Below, in pieces: positions 7,921 through 16,422 of a stretch of DNA of 64,000 bases. The stretch lies in contig CAYIYM010000001.1 of assembly GCA_964367685.1 (NCBI GenBank), positions 124,001-188,000 on the forward strand, in the 5' to 3' direction. Position 1 is the stretch's first letter, and the number at the start of each line of letters is the position of its first letter. This DNA is from CAUPWF01 sp964367685 (GTDB lineage: Bacteria > Bacillota > Clostridia > Lachnospirales > Lachnospiraceae). The notes beneath the pieces were generated by a model. It saw only the letters and a list, made by a program, of their open reading frames with translations. It made no database searches and was not told where the DNA came from. A program made the translations under genes and the position numbers.

Positions 7921-9197
7921 TACTCAAACCTCACTTTAATTGCATTTGCATGAGCATCTAACTTCTCACTTTCAGCCATAACAATAATATCTTTTGCTAC
8001 TTTTCTTAATTCACTCTGGCTATATTGAATGATACTCGTCTTTTTCAAAAAGGTATCCGTTGATAAAGGCGAGAAAAATCTAGCCGTTCCCGAAGTTGGG
8101 AGCACATGACAAGGACCCGCCATATAATCTCCGAGGGGTTCTGGTGAATATGCACCTAAAAAGATAGCGCCTGCGTTATGCACATACTCTAAATACATTT
8201 CTGGTTCCTCGGTAACAATCTCTAAATGCTCAGGTGCAATAATATCTGCAATTTCACAGCCTTTTACCAAGTCTTCAAAAACAATAGCGCACCCATAATT
8301 CTTTACAGATTCTATCATAATCTCAGTTCGCCCCAATCGATTTGCTTGTTGTTCCATCTCCAATGAAACCGCCTGAGCTAACTCCATACTATTTGTTATT
8401 AAAACAGCTGATGCCAATGTGTCGTGTTCTGCTTGACTCAACAAATCTGCTGCCAAATATACAGGATTCGCTTTCTCGTCTGCAATAACTAGCACTTCCG
8501 AAGGCCCTGCAATCATGTCAATATCAACTGTTCCAAATGCTTGCTTCTTTGCCTCTGCTACATAGGCATTTCCCGGCCCTACAATTTTATCTACAGACTT
8601 CACAAAGCCTGCTCCATAGGTGAGTGCAGCTATTGCCTGAACGCCTCCAATAGCAATTACTTGAGTAACACCTGCAATTTTTGCTGCTGTCAATACTGCA
8701 TTTGACAAATTTTCTGTAGGAGGAGTAACCATAATAATCTCTGTCACACCTGCAACCTTTGCTGGAATTGCATTCATCAACACCGATGAAGGATATGCCG
8801 CTGTTCCACCCGGAACATATATCCCAACTCGCTCAAGCCCTCGCACCATTTGTCCTAAGACTGCTCCCTGTCCCCTGTCGTACTTCCAACTTTTAACCAT
8901 CATATGTTCATGGTATTCACGTATATTTATTGCCGCTTTTTCTAATGCAGCTCTTAAAGTTTCCGGGCAAGTGTTATATGCTTCGTCTAGCATTTCCTCG
9001 GACACTATATAAGGTTCACACTTGTCGAATTGCTTAGAATATTGACATACCGCCTGCCATCCATTTTGACGAATATCGTCCATTATCTCCCTTACATTTC
9101 GCTCAATATCATTAGCTGCTTCCTCTGCTCGTTTCTTCATCTCATTAACAATAGCATATTCATCTTTTCCATTTGCAATTACTGTTTTCAAAAACAT
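7920..9197 (-). CDS. hisD: Histidinol dehydrogenase
   Basis: A 425-aa zinc- and NAD-dependent enzyme oxidising histidinol to histidine in two steps. Diagnostic segments: ERVGIYVPGGTAAYPSSVLMNAIPAKVAGV, IVGPGNAYVAEAKK, DMIAGPSEVLVIAD, LSQAEHD and PEHLEI, with GPCHVLPTSGTARF near the C terminus. Length is typical. It lies one base after hisG. Confidence 0.97.
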   Translation of the reverse strand: MFLKTVIANGKDEYAIVNEMKKRAEEAANDIERNVREIMDDIRQNGWQAVCQYSKQFDKCEPYIVSEEMLDEAYNTCPETLRAALEKAAINIREYHEHMMVKSWKYDRGQGAVLGQMVRGLERVGIYVPGGTAAYPSSVLMNAIPAKVAGVTEIIMVTPPTENLSNAVLTAAKIAGVTQVIAIGGVQAIAALTYGAGFVKSVDKIVGPGNAYVAEAKKQAFGTVDIDMIAGPSEVLVIADEKANPVYLAADLLSQAEHDTLASAVLITNSMELAQAVSLEMEQQANRLGRTEIMIESVKNYGCAIVFEDLVKGCEIADIIAPEHLEIVTEEPEMYLEYVHNAGAIFLGAYSPEPLGDYMAGPCHVLPTSGTARFFSPLSTDTFLKKTSIIQYSQSELRKVAKDIIVMAESEKLDAHANAIKVRFE

Positions 9198-9198
9198 G

Positions 9199-9840
9199 TT
9201 ATTCCCCCATTGCTTGTAATAATTCTTGTATGATTTTCTGTACTTCTTGTTTCTTTATTTTCGCACTAGCTATATTTACAATCATTCTTGCACTAATTGG
9301 AGCGATTTCCTCTACCACTTCTAATCCATTCTCAATCAGTGTAGAACCTGTTTCTACAATATCTACAATTCCATCTGCAAGATGAAGCAAGGGTGCTAAT
9401 TCAACAGAACCTTCGATTTTAATAGTCTCTATATCCATATTTTTCTTTGTAAAATATGTTTTTGCCACTTCTGGATATTTGGTTGCAATTACCTTTCCCT
9501 TATAACCATTATAAAAATCAATTTCTTTCTTTGTTGCCAATGCGAAGCGACATTTGCCAAAGCCTAAGTCTAGCATTTCGTAAAAGGATCCACCTTTTTC
9601 CATAATAGTATCTTTTCCTACTACCCCCATATCACAAACTCCATGCTCTACATAGGTAATCACGTCTGCTGCTTTCACTAAAACTAGCTCTACATTCGAA
9701 TCTGGTAATTGAAAAATCAACTTCCTTGATGGTATTGTAAGTTCCTTTATGTCATATCCTGATTTACTTAGTAATTCTAATGTTTTCTTCTCTAATCTGC
9801 CCTTTGTTAATGCAATTCGAACTCTCTTGTTATTACTCAT
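9199..9840 (-). CDS. hisG: ATP phosphoribosyltransferase, short form catalytic subunit
   Basis: A 213-aa short-type HisG, which condenses ATP and PRPP in the first, committed step. It lacks the C-terminal ACT-like regulatory domain of long HisG and so needs HisZ, encoded immediately upstream. Motifs: RIALTKGRLEKKTLELL, DVITYVEHGVCDMGVVGKD, and DIVETGSTLIENGLEVVEEI at the PRPP site. The gap to hisZ is 2 bases. Feedback control by histidine is expected to act through HisZ (family knowledge). Confidence 0.96.
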   Translation of the reverse strand: MSNNKRVRIALTKGRLEKKTLELLSKSGYDIKELTIPSRKLIFQLPDSNVELVLVKAADVITYVEHGVCDMGVVGKDTIMEKGGSFYEMLDLGFGKCRFALATKKEIDFYNGYKGKVIATKYPEVAKTYFTKKNMDIETIKIEGSVELAPLLHLADGIVDIVETGSTLIENGLEVVEEIAPISARMIVNIASAKIKKQEVQKIIQELLQAMGE

Positions 9841-9842
9841 TC

Positions 9843-11018
9843 TTACACATCCTTGCTCATTATTTTGTGATTTTGGATTGTTGTTATTTTCTTAAATCCT
9901 TGATTCTTCGCCATTGTAATAGTTTCCTCAGTACTTGAAAATGGAGATAATGTGGCATTCTCATGTTCCTTTACATAGTCTAATGCCATTCCCAGAGACG
10001 CTTCATCCGTGAATACTAATTGTTCCGTTTTCGTAATACCTTCTTGAAAATCCATCTGTTCCATTTGATCTAAATCAATCGCAAATCCCGTTGCTGGAAT
10101 ATCCTTTCCAAATTTTGAACACAGGGAATCATAGCGTCCACCTGAAACAACAGTACTCCCTGCTCCTAACATATATCCCCTGAACATAATACCTGTATAG
10201 TAATCCATTTCATGAACCAAGCCAAGGTCAAGCATGATTCCATTACCGTAACCTGAGTTCTCTAGTGCCTTATAAATTCTCGTCAAATAATTAACTGCAT
10301 CTAATACCTGCTCGTTATCTGTAATTTCTTTTACTTCTTCTAATACTTCTGCTCCTCCAAATAGAGTAGGCATAGCCTTTAAAGCCAAATAAGCGTCATT
10401 GCTTCTATATGGTTCTAGCATATCGTTTAGAGCTGCGAAATTCTTTGATTCAATTAAACTACGAATTTCTTCTGCCGTAACATCATCTACTCCCAATTCT
10501 GCAATCAAAGCCTTATAAATTCCTGCATGCCCGAGTTCAATTCGATATTCTTGTTGCTTGCAAGTGGATAAAGATTCTAGTGCTGATGACAATATATCTA
10601 GGTCTGCAATAATTCCCTTCACACCTAACAATTCCGCACCTACTTGCATAGTTTCTGAGCGATATCCATGTCCACCTATATCTGAACGAAATACATTCTG
10701 TCTGTAATATAATCGCAAAGGCAGAAGTTCCTTCTTAATTTTCGTTGCTAGGATTCTTGCTATTGGAGTCGTGCTATCTGGTCGCATTACAAGAATTCGT
10801 CCATTTCTATCTATACACTTCAACATTTTTTCTTGCGACAAGGTCATCCCTGCTTGCATAAAAACATCGTAATATTCTGTTGTAGGGGTCATAACCTCTA
10901 CATATCCTCTGCCTTCTAATGTGGTAGTAATCTTCCATTCTTTTTCACGTATATTTTTGCAAGATAAAAATAATTTATCTTTTGTACCCTCTGGTGTACT
11001 AATGCTATATCTATTCAT
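9843..11018 (-). CDS. hisZ: ATP phosphoribosyltransferase regulatory subunit (HisRS paralogue)
   Basis: A 391-aa class II aminoacyl-tRNA-synthetase-like protein that lacks tRNA charging and activates short HisG in a hetero-octamer. It opens with STPEGTKDKLF and has the motif 2-like RLYYRQNVFRSDIGGHGYRSETMQVGAELLG and VSGGRYDSLCSKFG, as in HisZ. The start at 11018 is chosen because AGAGGGA lies 6-7 bases upstream; an in-frame GTG at 11060 has no ribosome site. It is the first gene of the operon. A separate true HisRS gene lies 2 kb upstream. Confidence 0.93.
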   Translation of the reverse strand: MNRYSISTPEGTKDKLFLSCKNIREKEWKITTTLEGRGYVEVMTPTTEYYDVFMQAGMTLSQEKMLKCIDRNGRILVMRPDSTTPIARILATKIKKELLPLRLYYRQNVFRSDIGGHGYRSETMQVGAELLGVKGIIADLDILSSALESLSTCKQQEYRIELGHAGIYKALIAELGVDDVTAEEIRSLIESKNFAALNDMLEPYRSNDAYLALKAMPTLFGGAEVLEEVKEITDNEQVLDAVNYLTRIYKALENSGYGNGIMLDLGLVHEMDYYTGIMFRGYMLGAGSTVVSGGRYDSLCSKFGKDIPATGFAIDLDQMEQMDFQEGITKTEQLVFTDEASLGMALDYVKEHENATLSPFSSTEETITMAKNQGFKKITTIQNHKIMSKDV

Positions 11019-11073
11019 TCTATGTCCCTCTTTTACTATGGCATTTTCATTCTCTAACACTTTACCTTACTAA

Positions 11074-11102
11074 AGAGTATCATGTCATTTATTCCTTGTC
11101 AA
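11074..11102 (-). promoter_or_regulatory. his operon promoter
   Basis: Minus strand: perfect TTGACA at 11102-11097, 17-base spacer ending in TGA (extended -10), then TACTCT at 11079-11074. It sits directly after the aspS terminator T-run and about 55 bases before hisZ. No T-box or leader-peptide structure is visible in so short a leader. Confidence 0.5.
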
Positions 11103-11119
11103 GAAAAATGAGCCTAAAA

Positions 11120-11157
11120 AAAGAGAATCACTGACATTTCTGCCTATGATCCTCTTT
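11120..11157 (-). terminator. Terminator after aspS
   Basis: On the minus strand the arms AAAGAGGATCA and TGATTCTCTTT (11 pairs, one G-T) enclose a 16-base loop and are followed by an unbroken T-run, separating the hisS-aspS unit from the his operon. Confidence 0.85.
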
Positions 11158-11186
11158 ACTTAAGTATATCACTAATATTTCTTTAA

Positions 11187-12983
11187 TTATTCTTCTATTT
11201 TCTTTGTCTCGACAACAGCAATTCCTAATTCTTGTAGCTGCTTAGAATCTACAACGTCAGGTGCCATAGACATAAGATCTGATGCATCTTTAATCTTAGG
11301 GAATGCTATTACATCTCGAATACTATCTTCTTTTGCCATTAACATTGCCAATCGATCTAATCCATATGCCAATCCCGCATGTGGTGGTACTCCATATTTA
11401 AATGCTGAAAGTAAGAAGCCAAATTGTTCTTCTGCTTGCTCTGGTGTAAAACCTAACATTTCAAACATTTTACTTTGAATTTCTCTATCGAAGATACGAA
11501 CACTTCCTCCACCAATTTCTGTACCATTTAATACAATATCATAAGCCTTAGCTCGTACACGACTTGGATCGGTATCCATATATTGTAAATCTTCTTCCAT
11601 AGGCATAGTAAATGGATGATGCATAGCTGTAAATCTTCCTGCATCTTCATTCCATTCTACAAGCGGGAATTCTGTTACCCACAAGAAATTATATACACTC
11701 TTATCTAATAATTCCAGTTGCTTTGCTAACTCTAGACGTAAATTACCAAGAACGTTCCATACTACTTCATTCTGATCTGCACCAAATAATAATAGGTCTC
11801 CATTTTCACCCTTCATAGCATCAACCAATCTTGCAAGTTGTTCATCATTCATAAATTTAGCAAATGATGATTTCACACTTCCATCTTCTCCAATTGCGAT
11901 ATATGCCAAGCCTTTTGCACCAAATTCTTTTGCAAAGTCTACCAATTTATCAATCTTCTTACGCGGCATACTTCCTTGGCCTTTCGCATTAATTCCTCTT
12001 ACACTACCTCCTGCTTCAAGAGCACCTTTAAATACAATGAACTCACTATCGCTTACGGCTTCAGATACATTTACTAATTCCATCCCAAATCGAGTATCTG
12101 GCTTGTCAGATCCAAATCGATCCATTGCCTCTTGATATGTCATTCTAGGAAGTGGCAATGCAACATCAACACCTAACACATCTTTAAATATTTTTTGGAG
12201 CAATCTTTCATTTACTTCAAGTACGTCATCTACATCAACAAATGATAATTCCATATCAATTTGCGTAAATTCCGGCTGACGGTCTGCACGTAAATCTTCA
12301 TCTCTGTAACATTTTGCAATTTGGAAATATCTATCATATCCTGAGCACATTAATAATTGCTTATAGATCTGTGGTGACTGTGGTAATGCATAAAATTCAC
12401 CTTGATGCACACGGCTTGGTACTAAATAGTCTCTCGCACCTTCTGGTGTACTCTTAATCAAAGTCGGTGTTTCGATTTCTAGGAATCCCTCTTGTGCTAA
12501 AAATAATCTTGTTAAAGTAGCAACTTCACTTCTCATTATTAAGTTTCTCTGGATATCAGGTCTTCTTAAATCAAGGTATCTATACTTTAATCTTAATTCT
12601 TCTTTTGTTTTACTATTTTCTTCTATTGGAAATGGCGGTGTATCTGATTCAGATAAAATACGTAATTCTTTGGCAACGATTTCAATATCACCAGTTGCTA
12701 AATTCTCATTTACTGCACCATTTCTTTTAATTACTTCACCTACCACTGCCACTACAAATTCACTACGTAGTTTCGCCGCTTTGGCAATCATTTCAGAACC
12801 TTCCTCACCCTCAAATACGATTTGAAGCAATCCAGTTCGGTCACGTAAATCAACGAATACAATTCCACCTTTATTTCTATTTTTTTGCACCCATCCCATT
12901 ACTGTAACTGTTTCTCCAATATTTTGATTCGAAACTTCTGTACATCTATGTGTTCTTTTTAATCCTTGCATTGATTCTGCCAT
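11187..12983 (-). CDS. aspS: Aspartate-tRNA ligase
   Basis: A 598-aa bacterial-type class II synthetase. Domains: N-terminal OB anticodon-binding fold (about 1-105, with VTVMGWVQKNRNKGGIVFVDLRDRTG), catalytic core with motif 2 (FQIAKCYRDEDLRADRQPEFTQID), the bacterial GAD insertion (about 290-420) and motif 3 (GLAYGLDRLAML). Whether it is discriminating (AspRS) or also charges tRNA-Asn cannot be fixed by eye. It lies 45 bases downstream of hisS, an order common in Firmicutes. Confidence 0.97.
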   Translation of the reverse strand: MAESMQGLKRTHRCTEVSNQNIGETVTVMGWVQKNRNKGGIVFVDLRDRTGLLQIVFEGEEGSEMIAKAAKLRSEFVVAVVGEVIKRNGAVNENLATGDIEIVAKELRILSESDTPPFPIEENSKTKEELRLKYRYLDLRRPDIQRNLIMRSEVATLTRLFLAQEGFLEIETPTLIKSTPEGARDYLVPSRVHQGEFYALPQSPQIYKQLLMCSGYDRYFQIAKCYRDEDLRADRQPEFTQIDMELSFVDVDDVLEVNERLLQKIFKDVLGVDVALPLPRMTYQEAMDRFGSDKPDTRFGMELVNVSEAVSDSEFIVFKGALEAGGSVRGINAKGQGSMPRKKIDKLVDFAKEFGAKGLAYIAIGEDGSVKSSFAKFMNDEQLARLVDAMKGENGDLLLFGADQNEVVWNVLGNLRLELAKQLELLDKSVYNFLWVTEFPLVEWNEDAGRFTAMHHPFTMPMEEDLQYMDTDPSRVRAKAYDIVLNGTEIGGGSVRIFDREIQSKMFEMLGFTPEQAEEQFGFLLSAFKYGVPPHAGLAYGLDRLAMLMAKEDSIRDVIAFPKIKDASDLMSMAPDVVDSKQLQELGIAVVETKKIEE

Positions 12984-13028
12984 TTCTATCTCCTTTTCTT
13001 TCTCTTATATCTACTATTTCATGTTTAT

Positions 13029-14291
13029 TTAGGATTCAAATGTATCTGCAAATACTTCGACAATTTCTGTATATCCTTCCAAGCATAATTGTTCTTTTTG
13101 GAATTTCTTATTCTTCTTCATATTTACTATCATCGCTTGTAATCCATTCTTACGATCTTCTTTTGCTAAACGGAATACATGCAGCATACTTTCATTTGAA
13201 AGATTCTTGTCAAGCATATATACCTTCTTGACTCTATTATTTGGGCATTTATACCCACGTTCCATAAGTAGCATCACAATACGTTCAAATCCAATCGAAA
13301 ATCCACAAGCCGGAGTATCTTGTCCTGTGAACTTACCAATCATTTTATCATAACGACCGCCGCCTGCAACTGATCCACCAAATTCATCCATTCTAATCTC
13401 AAAGATTGTTCCAGTATAGTAGGCCTGTCCACGTACAAGTGTTGGGTCGAATTTCAATGTGAAATCAGCCTCTTTTGCTGCTTCAACACTTGATAGAATT
13501 AACTCTAAACTCTTTGCAGTTTTATCATCTAAATGATCGCCTAAGGTCTCTGTAAGATAATTAATTCCAGTAATATCTGAATTAATTTTATCAAAAAGTG
13601 ATAAGTACTTACTCACACCCTCACTTGTATAGCCAAGTTCTTCTAATTCCTTTGCAACACCATCGAATCCAATTTTATCCATTTTATCTAAAATAATAAA
13701 TACGTCTTCAAAGTCTTCTGCTTTAAAACCACAGTAAGATGCCATTGCTCTTAAAATATTTCTATCGTTGATACAAACTGTAAAATTAGTAAAATCTAAT
13801 TTTCCTAACATTGTTGTAGTTGCTAAAATTAGTTCAATTTCAGAAATACTACCAGCTTCTCCTAAGATATCTATATCACACTGGGTAAATTGACGATATC
13901 TCCCTTTTTGTGGACGATCCGCACGCCATACACTTCCGATCTGTAATGCCTTAAATGGAGATGGTAGTTCATTTCCATAATTTGCATAATATCGAGCCAA
14001 CGGAACAGTTAGGTCATAACGTAAGCCGCCATCTACCACATCATTTTCCACTTTAGCTTCTTCTAGCTTTAACTTCGCACCTCTTTTTAAAATCTTAAAA
14101 ATAAGTTGTTCATTATCGCCACCTTGCTTACTACACAGATTTTCAATATGTTCAACACATGGTGTTTCCATAGAAACAAAACCATATGATTTGTAAGTTT
14201 CTTTAATCAAATTTATTAAGTAATCTCTAATTTCCATTTCTTGTGGAAGTATATCCTTCATTCCTGTAACTGGCTTTTTCTTTAAGGCCAT
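13029..14291 (-). CDS. hisS: Histidine-tRNA ligase, archaeal/eukaryotic-like type
   Basis: A 420-aa class II synthetase. Histidine-specific features are present: the TGMKDILPQE opening, motif 2 VWRADRPQKGRYRQFTQCDIDILG, and the histidine loops QAYYTGTIFEI and GGGRYD. The sequence GLRYDLTVPLARYYA followed by QCDIDILGE resembles archaeal/eukaryotic HisRS more than the usual bacterial LRPEGTA...FHQ..VE form. The start at 14291 is favoured because AAAGGAG lies 7 bases upstream; the ATG at 14297 is too close to that site. It overlaps the end of hemZ by 10 bases. Confidence 0.94.
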   Translation of the reverse strand: MALKKKPVTGMKDILPQEMEIRDYLINLIKETYKSYGFVSMETPCVEHIENLCSKQGGDNEQLIFKILKRGAKLKLEEAKVENDVVDGGLRYDLTVPLARYYANYGNELPSPFKALQIGSVWRADRPQKGRYRQFTQCDIDILGEAGSISEIELILATTTMLGKLDFTNFTVCINDRNILRAMASYCGFKAEDFEDVFIILDKMDKIGFDGVAKELEELGYTSEGVSKYLSLFDKINSDITGINYLTETLGDHLDDKTAKSLELILSSVEAAKEADFTLKFDPTLVRGQAYYTGTIFEIRMDEFGGSVAGGGRYDKMIGKFTGQDTPACGFSIGFERIVMLLMERGYKCPNNRVKKVYMLDKNLSNESMLHVFRLAKEDRKNGLQAMIVNMKKNKKFQKEQLCLEGYTEIVEVFADTFES

Positions 14292-15730
14292 AACCATTCT
14301 CCTTTTCGTTCTATCATTTCATCAATGCGGTCTATATACTGATTCACATCTTTTACATTTTCTATTCGAATAATATTATCTTTCTCTCGTGGAAGAATTA
14401 TTTTTGTAGAAGCACCTGCTCCCACAGCAATAATTGATTGCTTCTCTTCCATAATAAGTATATTGTAAATTCCAGCTTTGTCAACCTCTGCATAGCCTAC
14501 ATTTTCAAAATTTCCAGCCATATTTTTTTGTCGATATAAATAATAAGGAACAAGTTCCATTTTCTTCGCATAATTTGCTGCCAAATCAATCATTTCTTCC
14601 ATCTGATGCTCTTCTTCCACCAACTTGCCTTGTGCATTTAATGTTGATGCGCGTTTTATGGCTAGGGAATGAATTGTAAGGCTATTTGGCTTTAATTTCT
14701 CGATGGCATGTAGTGTCGATTCTACATCCTCTAGGTTTTCTCCCGGCAACCCCATAATTAGATCCATATTAATGTTATCAAACCCAAGTGCTCTTGCAAG
14801 CTCATACACTTCTATAATATCTTGAACGGAATGCGATCTACCAATTTCTACTAATGTTTTCGCCTGCATTGTTTGAGGATTAATTGAAATGCGTCCAATT
14901 CCATGGCGACGAAGCACTTTGAGTTTTTCCTCTGTAATGCTATCTGGGCGCCCAGCTTCTACTGTTATTTCACGAACTGTCTGTAAATTGAATAAAGACT
15001 CTAGTTCGGTTAATAAACGATCTAGTTGAACTTCATTTAAGGAAGTAGGAGTCCCACCACCTACATATATCGTGTCTAGCACCTTCTCTTTTGATTTACA
15101 CGCTACATAAGCAAGTTCTTTTAACAACGCTTCCAAATAATCATTCATTCGATTTTCCCATTCTTTTAAAGGGTATGAAGTAAAGGAACAATAGGTGCAT
15201 CGTGTTGGGCAAAACGGAATGCCTATATATAAACTATAACTGTCTTTCCCTGGTATTGATTCAATCACTCGGTCTTCTCGTTCTGCGATATCAAGCGCAA
15301 GTGCAGCTTTCCTCTCACTCATACAATAATAGGATTGAAGCCAATTCTTTGCTTCTTCTCTATCTCGAAGCTCTTTCCATTTCTTCATAGCAATCTTGGT
15401 TGGGCGCATTCCTGTTAGAATTCCCCATTTTAATGTTTTCCCCAAGTGCTTTGACAATGCTTGATAAAGTTGAGAATTGAATTGATTTTTGTATAGCTTT
15501 TTTTCTTTGGCATCCCACTGTTCTAATTCTAGTTGCCAAGCTCTTCTTCTGTCTTCAAAATCTTGATTTTTTGATATCCGAAATATTTCTTCTCCGTTTT
15601 GCTCCATAATCGCATAATTCTCTTCTTTATCAACAATCTGAATTTTAATGTCCTCATTTGGATAAAATGCTTTCACAATATGATAGGAGTCGTGTTGAAA
15701 AATCGGGTCATTTATCGTAATTAAAATCAT
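14282..15730 (-). CDS. hemZ: Oxygen-independent coproporphyrinogen dehydrogenase HemZ (radical SAM)
   Basis: A 482-aa radical SAM protein. An N-terminal 150-residue domain precedes the cluster motif C174-PTR-C178-TY-C181, then YVGGGTPTSL and the glycine-rich GRISINPQTM, as in HemN/HemZ proteins. The extended N-terminal region and the PYYLYRQKNMAGNFENVGYA segment match HemZ rather than HemW. The proposed role is oxidative decarboxylation of coproporphyrinogen III; related radical SAM proteins can have other roles. The gene is preceded by GGAAGG and overlaps hisS at its 3' end. Confidence 0.88.
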   Translation of the reverse strand: MILITINDPIFQHDSYHIVKAFYPNEDIKIQIVDKEENYAIMEQNGEEIFRISKNQDFEDRRRAWQLELEQWDAKEKKLYKNQFNSQLYQALSKHLGKTLKWGILTGMRPTKIAMKKWKELRDREEAKNWLQSYYCMSERKAALALDIAEREDRVIESIPGKDSYSLYIGIPFCPTRCTYCSFTSYPLKEWENRMNDYLEALLKELAYVACKSKEKVLDTIYVGGGTPTSLNEVQLDRLLTELESLFNLQTVREITVEAGRPDSITEEKLKVLRRHGIGRISINPQTMQAKTLVEIGRSHSVQDIIEVYELARALGFDNINMDLIMGLPGENLEDVESTLHAIEKLKPNSLTIHSLAIKRASTLNAQGKLVEEEHQMEEMIDLAANYAKKMELVPYYLYRQKNMAGNFENVGYAEVDKAGIYNILIMEEKQSIIAVGAGASTKIILPREKDNIIRIENVKDVNQYIDRIDEMIERKGEWLWP

Positions 15731-15754
15731 ATTTTACCTTCCGTATTAACTCTT

Positions 15755-15786
15755 AAAAAGGACAAGCTATAAGCCTTGTCCTTTTT
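15755..15786. terminator. Terminator between MBL hydrolase and hemZ
   Basis: Twelve-base perfect arms AAAAAGGACAAG and CTTGTCCTTTTT around an 8-base loop; A/T-rich ends supply a U-tract on either strand. It separates relA-MBL from hemZ-hisS-aspS. Confidence 0.85.
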
Positions 15787-15790
15787 ACAT

Positions 15791-16414
15791 TTATTTAGTA
15801 TATGGATTGAATTGTTTTTCAAAAGCAATCGAAGTCTCTCCCATATGGCCTGGATAGACTATAGTTTCATCAGGCAATGTAAATAATTTTTCTTTCACTG
15901 AGGAAATTAATGTATTGTGATCACCTGTTGGCAAATCTGTACGTCCAATAGATGTTTTAAATAAAGTATCACCTGAGAATAGAAGTTGCTCGTCCTCTAT
16001 ATAATAGCAACAGCTCCCTTGAGTATGTCCTGGTGTTTCAATTACATGAAATGTAAATCCTGCTAACTCAATATTCTCACCATCAGAAATTGGACAAAAA
16101 TCTGTAATCGCTATCTCTTTCCCATACTTTATAGATGCATTCAATTTCCCATCCCCCAACACTACTCGTTCTTTTTCCGTTGCATATACTGGTACACTGT
16201 ATTTTTCTTGTAATCCAGCCACCCCTGTAATATGGTCAAAATGTCCGTGTGTTAATAAGATTGCTTTTAGTTTATATCCTTCTTTTTCAAAGAAATTCAA
16301 AAAATGAGCTGGGCTATCACCAGGATCAATAACAATTGCTTCTTTTGTTTTCTCATTAATCAATATAAAGCAATTTGTGCTTACAATCCCTAATACAAAC
16401 CTTTTTATCTCCAT
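15791..16414 (-). CDS. MBL-fold metallo-hydrolase, glyoxalase II-like
   Basis: A 207-aa metallo-beta-lactamase-fold hydrolase. The dinuclear metal motif THGHFDHITG is followed by TPGHTQGSCCYY, LFSGDTLFKTSIGRTDLP and VYPGHMGETSI, matching the small YcbL/GloB2 subgroup of hydroxyacylglutathione hydrolase-like proteins. The natural substrate is unknown, since Clostridia generally lack glutathione. AGGAGGAA overlaps the relA stop, so the two genes are probably co-translated. Confidence 0.9.
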   Translation of the reverse strand: MEIKRFVLGIVSTNCFILINEKTKEAIVIDPGDSPAHFLNFFEKEGYKLKAILLTHGHFDHITGVAGLQEKYSVPVYATEKERVVLGDGKLNASIKYGKEIAITDFCPISDGENIELAGFTFHVIETPGHTQGSCCYYIEDEQLLFSGDTLFKTSIGRTDLPTGDHNTLISSVKEKLFTLPDETIVYPGHMGETSIAFEKQFNPYTK

Positions 16415-16422
16415 AATTCCTC

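Noticed and set aside
11019..11073. Histidine leader peptide or T-box in front of hisZ
   Set aside because: The leader is too short and no His-codon run or antiterminator was found.
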